Positions 59,087 to 64,000 of a stretch of DNA of 64,000 nt are shown piece after piece; the first letter of the stretch is position 1, and each line of letters starts with the position of its first letter. This DNA is from Bradyrhizobium campsiandrae (GTDB lineage: Bacteria; Pseudomonadota; Alphaproteobacteria; Rhizobiales; Xanthobacteraceae), in NCBI RefSeq assembly GCF_014529705.1, contig NZ_JAANIH010000050.1, positions 1 to 64,000 of the forward strand, read 5' to 3'. The notes below the pieces were generated by a model. It made no database searches. It was not told the DNA's origin and saw nothing but the letters and a program-made list of their open reading frames with translations. A program made the position numbers and the translations under genes.

Positions 59087-60412
59087 ATGAACGCACCGCT
59101 TCCGACCAGGGTCGGCTCCCGCCAAGTCTTCGCCATCGCCGGGCCCGCGATGGTTGCGAACCTCACCACGCCGCTGATCGGCGTGGTCTCGACCACCGCG
59201 ATCGGCCGGCTCGACGATGCCGCCCTGCTCGGCGGCGTCGCGATGGCCTCCGTGATCTTCGACTGCCTGTTCTGGCTGTTCGGATTCCTGCGCATGAGCA
59301 CGCTCGCCTTCACCGCGCAGGCGCTCGGCGCCGGCGAGACGCGCGAAGAGACCGTGATCCTGGTGCGCGGCCTCATCGTCGCCGGCCTGATCGGCGGCGC
59401 CTTGATCGCGCTGCAACTGCCGCTGGCCGGCGCCCTGTTCGATCTGATGGGCGGCAGCGCCGGCGTGACACATGCAGCAAAAACCTATTTCATGATCCGC
59501 ATCTGGTCGTCGCCCTTCGCGTTCGCCAACTACGTCATTCTCGGCTGGCTGGTCGGGCAGGCGCGCGCCAATCCGGCGCTCGCGCTGCAGGTCGTCATCA
59601 ACCTCATCAACATGGCGGCGACGATCCTGCTGGTGCTGGTCTACAACACAGGCATCGCCGGCGCGGCGATCGCCGCGCTGCTGTCGGAGGGGGTCGGCTT
59701 CGTGCTCGGCGTCATCGTCTGCCGGCGCTTCGCGCATGGCGGCTTTGCCGTTCCCCGCGCAATATTATTCGACCGCACCAAGCTGATGCGGCTCCTGGCG
59801 GTCAATTCCGACATCATGATCCGCACCGCGGCGCTGATCACCGTGTTCCTGTTCTTCACCGCCAAGGGCGCCCGTGCCGGCGACGTGACGCTGGCCGCGA
59901 ACTCCGTGCTGAACAATTTCCTGCTGGTCAGCGCCTTCTTCCTCGACGGCCTCGCCAACGCCGCGCAGCAACTCTGCGGCCGGACTTTTGGCGCGCGCGA
60001 TGCCAGGGGCTTTGCGGATTCGACCCGGCTGGTGCTGCTGTGGGGGCTTGGCTTCGCGCTTGTCGTCGCGGTGCTGTTCGCCTCGTTCGGGCCTGATCTG
60101 ATCAATGTCATGACCGCGAGCGAGGATGTTCGCCGCGCCGCGCGCGAATTTTTGCCGTTCATCGTGATAGCGCCGATCCCCGGTGTGTTCGCCTTCGGCT
60201 TCGACGGCATCTATGTCGGCGCCACCTGGGCGCGCGAGATGCGCAATCTGATGCTGGCCTCACTCGCGATCTTCTTCGCGATCTGGCTTGCGCTGCAATC
60301 GTTTGGCAACACCGGACTGTGGTGCGCGCTGCTGGCGTTTTATGTCGCGCGCGGCGGCCTGCAGGGCGCGCGATATCCGGCGCTGTATCGGGCGACGTTT
60401 CAGAAAATCTAA
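59087..60412 (+). CDS. MATE family efflux transporter
   Basis: This 441-residue multidrug and toxin extrusion exporter has twelve predicted helices in two homologous halves. The opening QVFAIAGPAMVANLTTPLIGVV is the MATE family entry motif, and its counterpart in the second half starts near residue 230. Such proteins expel cationic compounds using Na+ or H+ gradients. No regulator is adjacent. A palindromic repeat follows. Confidence 0.93.
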   Translation: MNAPLPTRVGSRQVFAIAGPAMVANLTTPLIGVVSTTAIGRLDDAALLGGVAMASVIFDCLFWLFGFLRMSTLAFTAQALGAGETREETVILVRGLIVAGLIGGALIALQLPLAGALFDLMGGSAGVTHAAKTYFMIRIWSSPFAFANYVILGWLVGQARANPALALQVVINLINMAATILLVLVYNTGIAGAAIAALLSEGVGFVLGVIVCRRFAHGGFAVPRAILFDRTKLMRLLAVNSDIMIRTAALITVFLFFTAKGARAGDVTLAANSVLNNFLLVSAFFLDGLANAAQQLCGRTFGARDARGFADSTRLVLLWGLGFALVVAVLFASFGPDLINVMTASEDVRRAAREFLPFIVIAPIPGVFAFGFDGIYVGATWAREMRNLMLASLAIFFAIWLALQSFGNTGLWCALLAFYVARGGLQGARYPALYRATFQKI

Positions 60413-60417
60413 CGATT

Positions 60418-60534
60418 GTGTCCCGGACGCGCTGCAGCGTGAAACGCTGCTGCGCAGAGCCGGGACCCAGAGTGCAGCCGCATGGGCCCCGGTTCAGCAG
60501 TGCATCGCGACGTGCTGCGCCGCGTCCGGGGCAC
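60418..60534. repeat. Palindromic repeat, GTCCCGGACGCG type
   Basis: TGTCCCGGACGCG (start) and CGCGTCCGGGGCA (end) are nearly perfect reverse complements, with CTGCAGCG...CGTGCTGCG nested inside. It fills the gap between the convergent MATE and pyrD genes. Confidence 0.88.
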
Positions 60535-60543
60535 GAGACTGCC

Positions 60544-61641
60544 TTACATCCCCGGCCAGTCTTCCGCCGTGAGCGTGGCGGCATCCGCGCCGACGATCTC
60601 TGACAAAGAGTCCCGCCCCGTGCGCAGCAACGTCGACGTCAGATCGCGCTTGATCTCGTCGACGAGGCCGAGGCCCTTGTAGACCAGCGACGAATAAAGC
60701 TGGATCAGGCTCGCGCCGGCGCGGATTTTCGTCAGCGCCGCGCCACCGGAGTCCACGCCACCGACGCCGATCAGCGGGAACGCGCCTTCGACGCGCACAT
60801 AGGTCTCCGCGACCATGCGCGTCGACAGGCGGAACAACGGCCGGCCGGACAGGCCGCCCTGCTCCTTCGACCGCAGCTCCTCGCGCAGCGTGCTCGGTCG
60901 CGCGATGGTCGTGTTCGACACGATCATGCCGTCGACGCGGCGCGAGCGCGCGACCTGCACGACATCGTCGAGCTGGGCGAGGCTGAGGTCCGGCGCGATC
61001 TTCAGCAGCACCGGCGTGTCGCCGGCCTTTTGCCTGACACGCTCGCGCGCATCGATGACGTGGCCGAGCAGATCGTCGAGCAGCGCGCCTTCCTGCAGGT
61101 TGCGCAGGCCCGGCGTGTTGGGCGAGGAAACATTGACGCTGAAATAGCTCGCGACCGGCGCGAAGGTCTCGATCAGCTTGACGTAGTCGGCAACGCGATC
61201 CGGCGAATCCTTGTTGGCGCCGACATTAACGCCGACGATGCCGCCATTCGCCGCGCGCGCGGCGAGCCGCCGCAGGACGGCTTCTGCGCCGTCATTGTTG
61301 AAGCCCATGCGGTTGATGACGGCTTCGTCGCGCTCCAGCCGAAACAGCCGTGGCCTGGGATTGCCGCCTTGCGGCTTCGGCGTCACCGAGCCGATCTCAA
61401 CAAAGCCGAAGCCTAGCCGCAGCAGCGCGTCGGGCACTTCCGCGCTCTTGTCGAAGCCCGCGGCCATGCCGATCGGATTGGGAAAGTTGAGCCCGAAGGC
61501 GCGCACGGCGAGCTTGGGATCATCGGGACGCGGCTTGCCCGGCGGCAGGAAGCGCAGGCCCTGGATCGCCAGGCGATGCGCATCCTCCGGATCGAGCCAG
61601 CGCAGCACCGGCAGCGAGAAAGCATCGAAAGCACGAATCAC
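60544..61641 (-). CDS. pyrD: Dihydroorotate dehydrogenase (quinone)
   Basis: This 365-residue class 2 enzyme oxidises dihydroorotate to orotate and reduces quinone at the inner membrane. The N-terminal membrane-associated helix FDAFSLPVLRWLDPEDAHRLA is present. VNVSSPNTPGLRNLQEG holds the catalytic Ser, and GVNVGANKDSP and GVGGVDSGGAA contact FMN. It is coupled to the DUF952 gene by a four-base overlap. Confidence 0.96.
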   Translation of the reverse strand: MIRAFDAFSLPVLRWLDPEDAHRLAIQGLRFLPPGKPRPDDPKLAVRAFGLNFPNPIGMAAGFDKSAEVPDALLRLGFGFVEIGSVTPKPQGGNPRPRLFRLERDEAVINRMGFNNDGAEAVLRRLAARAANGGIVGVNVGANKDSPDRVADYVKLIETFAPVASYFSVNVSSPNTPGLRNLQEGALLDDLLGHVIDARERVRQKAGDTPVLLKIAPDLSLAQLDDVVQVARSRRVDGMIVSNTTIARPSTLREELRSKEQGGLSGRPLFRLSTRMVAETYVRVEGAFPLIGVGGVDSGGAALTKIRAGASLIQLYSSLVYKGLGLVDEIKRDLTSTLLRTGRDSLSEIVGADAATLTAEDWPGM

Positions 61642-61982
61642 GGGGCAAGCTCCGGGGTATCGTGGCCGCCATCGGAGCGCATGTTGAGGTTCGTCACCGC
61701 AAGCACCGCGCCGAGATCGAGCTCGCCATAGAGATGCGGAAACAGCTCGTCATTGCGCGAGCGCTCCCAGCGCAGTTCGGCACCAAGGGCATCGCCGTCG
61801 ACCTCGACCAGGAACAGCGCACGCTGGCCGAAATAATGCTTGCGCAGGGTCTCGGGAACCTGGGCCGCGGTCGAAAAATGAATGAATCCATCGCGCGCGT
61901 CGTCCGCGCTGCCCCGGTACACGCCCTGCCGTTCCGCCTCGCGCCAGGCCGAGGCCGGACAGATTTTGTAGATCTTGACCAC
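61638..61982 (-). CDS. DUF952 family protein
   Basis: This 114-residue protein has the DUF952 core: YKICPASAWREAERQGVYRGSADDARDGFIHFSTAAQVPETLRKHYFG and LRWERSRNDELFPHLYGELDL. The fold resembles ADP-ribosyltransferase-like domains, but no activity is established. It overlaps the pyrD start and is probably co-transcribed, an order seen in related genomes. Confidence 0.9.
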   Translation of the reverse strand: MVKIYKICPASAWREAERQGVYRGSADDARDGFIHFSTAAQVPETLRKHYFGQRALFLVEVDGDALGAELRWERSRNDELFPHLYGELDLGAVLAVTNLNMRSDGGHDTPELAP

Positions 61983-62285
61983 CGCTTACCGGAGCCCTGT
62001 TTGCTCGTTGAGTCAGCTCTTTGACTCTCTTGGGGTTTTTCGTCCCGTCCGGGTCTCAAAACCCGGCGCGACCGTAAAGGCGGCCCCTCCCGAACTCAAG
62101 GGCCAGAGCCTTTTCCATTCCGATTTCATCGGAATGGGCTCTGCATTGCGGTTTTGACGCGTTTTCCTGGCGCGAACCGGTATCACTTCGCTTGAAACCG
62201 CCTTCACCGTCACCCCTTGCGCGAAAACCGGAAAACCGGTTGATTTGAGGACAGTTTTCCTGAGTTGCGACGGGCTGGACCTTGC
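61983..62285. other. Structured 303-base intergenic region
   Basis: Between the divergent DUF952 gene and the S24-type regulator gene lie at least three perfect short hairpins. They are GAGTCA-N6-TGACTC (62010-62027), CCGGGT-ctcaaa-ACCCGG (62049-62066 area) and ATTCCGAT-ttc-ATCGGAAT (62117-62135) inside AGAGCC / GGGCTCT. Further downstream is a GCGCGAACCGGTA...CTTCGCTTGAAA stretch that resembles a Bradyrhizobium repeat. The promoter of the regulator should also lie here. No gene was seen. Confidence 0.6.
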
Positions 62286-62939
62286 ATGGTCAAGCAGGCC
62301 AAAGCGCAGAGGATGCTGACCCACGACCAGATCTGGGCCGCGCTGGACCGTCTGGCCGCGCGGGCCGGACTGTCGCCGTCGGGCCTTGCCAAGCGGGCCG
62401 GGCTCGATCCCACCACGTTCAACAAATCCAAGCGTGTCACCACGGATGGCCGCGAGCGCTGGCCCTCGACCGAATCGATCGCGAAGGCACTGGCGGCCGC
62501 GGAGTCCTCGATCGAAATCTTCGCCCGGCTGATCGACGACGGTGCCGGCAACGGCCGCACGGTACCGCTGCTCGACGTCGCACAGGCCGGCTCCGGCGAT
62601 CATTTCGACGAGTTCGGCGCTCCATCCGGCAAGGGCTGGAGCGAGATCGCGTTGCCGGCCGCCGAGGACCGCCGCGCCTTTGCGCTTGAGATCTCCGGCA
62701 ACACATTGATGCCCGCCTATCGCGACGGCGATGTCATCCTGATCTCACCGGGCGCGCCGATCCGCAAGGGCGATCGCGTGGTGGTGAAGACGAGGGCGGG
62801 CGAGATGATGGTGGCGACGCTGAAGCGCCGCGCCGCCAAGGCGCTGGAGCTGCAGCCGCTCGACCCGGCGCAGACGGGCCGCACCATCGCAGGCAGCGAC
62901 GTCGCCTGGATCGCGCGGATCGTCTGGGCAAGCCAGTAG
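62286..62939 (+). CDS. S24 family (LexA-like) transcriptional regulator, altered active site
   Basis: This 217-residue protein has an N-terminal helix-turn-helix (about 14-75, with LSPSGLAKRAGLDPTTFNKSKR) and a C-terminal S24 peptidase-like domain. An Ala-Gly pair sits at 101-102 (VAQAGSGD), like the LexA-type cleavage site, and Lys168 (VVVKTR) matches the catalytic Lys. The serine position of SGxSM reads SGNTLMP, so Thr140 replaces Ser. Self-cleavage may therefore be slowed or lost. Targets are unknown. Confidence 0.88.
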   Translation: MVKQAKAQRMLTHDQIWAALDRLAARAGLSPSGLAKRAGLDPTTFNKSKRVTTDGRERWPSTESIAKALAAAESSIEIFARLIDDGAGNGRTVPLLDVAQAGSGDHFDEFGAPSGKGWSEIALPAAEDRRAFALEISGNTLMPAYRDGDVILISPGAPIRKGDRVVVKTRAGEMMVATLKRRAAKALELQPLDPAQTGRTIAGSDVAWIARIVWASQ

Positions 62940-63024
62940 GCTCTCGATCACCATTGCGACTCAACGCGCCCGTCGCTTAGGTTGCGCCACCATTGCCAGC
63001 CAAATTTTTCTGAAGGGGAATATC

Positions 63025-63777
63025 ATGAATCGCCGTCACGCATTGAAGGCGCTCGCCGGTCTCGCGCTCTGTCCGGTCTGCAAGCCGGCCTTTGCCGCCG
63101 AAGGCGTACACTGGAGCTACGAGGGCGCCGCCGGTCCGGCCAAATGGGGCGATCTCGATACCGCCAACAAGGCCTGCGCCGTCGGCCTGCAGCAATCGCC
63201 GATCGACATCGAAGGGACCATCAAGTCGCAATTGCCGGTCCTGAAGCTCGGCTGGGGCAAGAGCGCGGACACCATCGTCAACAACGGACATACGATCCAG
63301 CTCAACTTCGCCGAAGGCAGCACGCTTCTGCTCGGCGACGTCAAGTACAAGCTGCTTCAGGTGCATTTCCACCGGCCGAGCGAGCACATGATCGGCGGCA
63401 AGAATTTTCCGATGGAGGCGCATTTCGTCCATCGCAACGATGCCGGCGGTCTAGCCGTGGTCGGCGTGCTGATGGCCGAAGGCAAGCCGAACGCGGCCTT
63501 CAGCAAGATCGTCAAGACCATGCCGGCGGCCGAAGGACCCGCGGTGAAGGTCGACGCGACCATCGATCCTCACGCCATGCTGCCGACCAAGCTCAGCTAT
63601 TTCCGCTATCCGGGCTCGCTGACGACGCCGCCCTGCTCGGAGGTGGTGGAATGGCTGCTGCTGACCGATCCGATCCAGGTCTCAGCCGCCGACGTCGCCG
63701 CCTTCGCAAAGCTCTACCCGATGAATGCGCGGCCGGTACAGAAGGACAACAGGCGCTACGTGCTCAAGTCGATTTGA
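63025..63777 (+). CDS. cah: Alpha-type carbonic anhydrase
   Basis: This 250-residue periplasmic zinc enzyme interconverts CO2 and bicarbonate. A twin-arginine-like leader (MNRRHALKALAGLALCPVCKPAFAAE, residues 1-25) precedes the alpha-CA domain. Zinc ligands are His114 and His116 (LLQVHFHRPSEH) and His133 (EAHFVHR). The entry motif QSPIDI is at about 57-62, and SLTTPPCSEVVEW near the C-terminus is standard. AAGGGG precedes the ATG. Confidence 0.94.
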   Translation: MNRRHALKALAGLALCPVCKPAFAAEGVHWSYEGAAGPAKWGDLDTANKACAVGLQQSPIDIEGTIKSQLPVLKLGWGKSADTIVNNGHTIQLNFAEGSTLLLGDVKYKLLQVHFHRPSEHMIGGKNFPMEAHFVHRNDAGGLAVVGVLMAEGKPNAAFSKIVKTMPAAEGPAVKVDATIDPHAMLPTKLSYFRYPGSLTTPPCSEVVEWLLLTDPIQVSAADVAAFAKLYPMNARPVQKDNRRYVLKSI

Positions 63778-63799
63778 GAGGGGCGGTCCACTCAACACC

Positions 63800-63934
63800 G
63801 TCGTCCCGGCGAAGGCCGGGACCCATAACCACAGGGAGAAGTTTGGCGGAAGATCAAAGTTTTGTACCTCGGTACAACGCCTGCGATTCCTCGATAGATC
63901 ACGCGGTATGGGTCCCGGCCTTCGCCGGGACGAC
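63800..63934. repeat. Palindromic repeat with 28-base perfect arms
   Basis: The arms at 63800-63827 and 63907-63934 are perfect 28-base reverse complements (core GTCCCGGCGAAGGCCGGGAC, itself a hairpin). About 79 bases separate them. Copies of one arm appear at 11-40 and, decayed, at 4244-4270. It lies between the convergent carbonic anhydrase gene and a gene running off the end. Confidence 0.93.
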
Positions 63935-63965
63935 AATGATGAGCTGAGTGAGGAGCAACCGCCGC

Positions 63966-64000
63966 TCACGCACTCCGTGCCAGCGCGCCGTCGATCATGT
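63966..64000 (-). CDS. 3' end of a gene running off the window (partial)
   Basis: On the minus strand the last bases read MIDGALARSA and then TGA, giving the C-terminus of a protein whose main part lies beyond 64000. The stop at 63966-63968 falls just after the repeat, as expected for a gene end. Too little is visible to name the family. Confidence 0.4.
   Translation of the reverse strand, partial: MIDGALARSA

Overview
The window reads as a stretch of chromosome from a high-GC alphaproteobacterium of the Bradyrhizobium / Rhodopseudomonas group (Nitrobacteraceae). This is inferred from protein character (a PodJ-like polarity factor, a plant-type GshA, a DUF6460 protein, IalB, an aa3 oxidase operon with ctaG and surf1), from an F0 ATP synthase operon with separate b and b' genes and no F1 genes beside it, and from the many GC-rich palindromic intergenic repeats typical of these genomes. 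No rRNA, tRNA, CRISPR array, transposase or phage module was found. Most of the window is core chromosome.

Layout: 0-4.2 kb holds an SDR oxidoreductase divergent from an acyl-CoA dehydrogenase pair plus enoyl-CoA hydratase. 4.3-8.3 kb holds an orphan NarL-type regulator, an MHS-type MFS transporter with a large extracytoplasmic insert, a YjbQ protein and a secreted hypothetical. 8.5-11.4 kb is the atpI-B-E-b'-b operon with a clear promoter and terminator. 11.4-15.5 kb holds a secreted hypothetical, a GNAT, an M16 peptidase and threonine synthase on the minus strand. 15.5-18.5 kb holds a candidate structured small RNA, a divergent response regulator / histidine kinase pair and an NTF2-like protein. 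18.6-25.2 kb is the cytochrome aa3 oxidase operon, in transcription order ctaC-ctaD-ctaB-small membrane protein-ctaG-ctaE, then DUF983-surf1 behind an internal terminator.

25.7-33.1 kb holds ialB, a GNAT, tldD-lepB-nucleotidyltransferase, a double PAN-domain protein, gshA, and a MarR regulator divergent from a glutathione S-transferase. 33.2-39.7 kb is a beta-oxidation operon (NTF2-like, acyl-CoA dehydrogenase, thiolase, FadB-type bifunctional enzyme) divergent from a PadR regulator, with two tandem operator-like palindromes between them. 39.9-42.9 kb is a 1002-residue autotransporter with seven HAF-type repeats. 43-49.7 kb holds a DUF2934 protein, a PodJ/Sel1-repeat protein, an MBL hydrolase, and a DMT transporter divergent from a LysR regulator.

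49.9-58.6 kb carries the four-gene ligase-associated DNA repair set (PdeM phosphoesterase, Lhr-type helicase, MBL exonuclease, ATP-dependent ligase). It is split into two divergent halves by an ABC substrate-binding protein and a TPR-methyltransferase gene. The ligase gene carries a palindromic repeat inserted in frame. 58.7-64 kb holds a DUF6460 protein, a MATE exporter, pyrD-DUF952, an S24-type regulator with an altered active site, an alpha-carbonic anhydrase and the tail of one more gene.

The best leads for something undescribed are the candidate sRNA at about 15.63-15.73 kb, the in-frame repeat in the ligase gene, the HAF-repeat autotransporter, and the tandem PadR operator. No large novel multi-gene system is evident.
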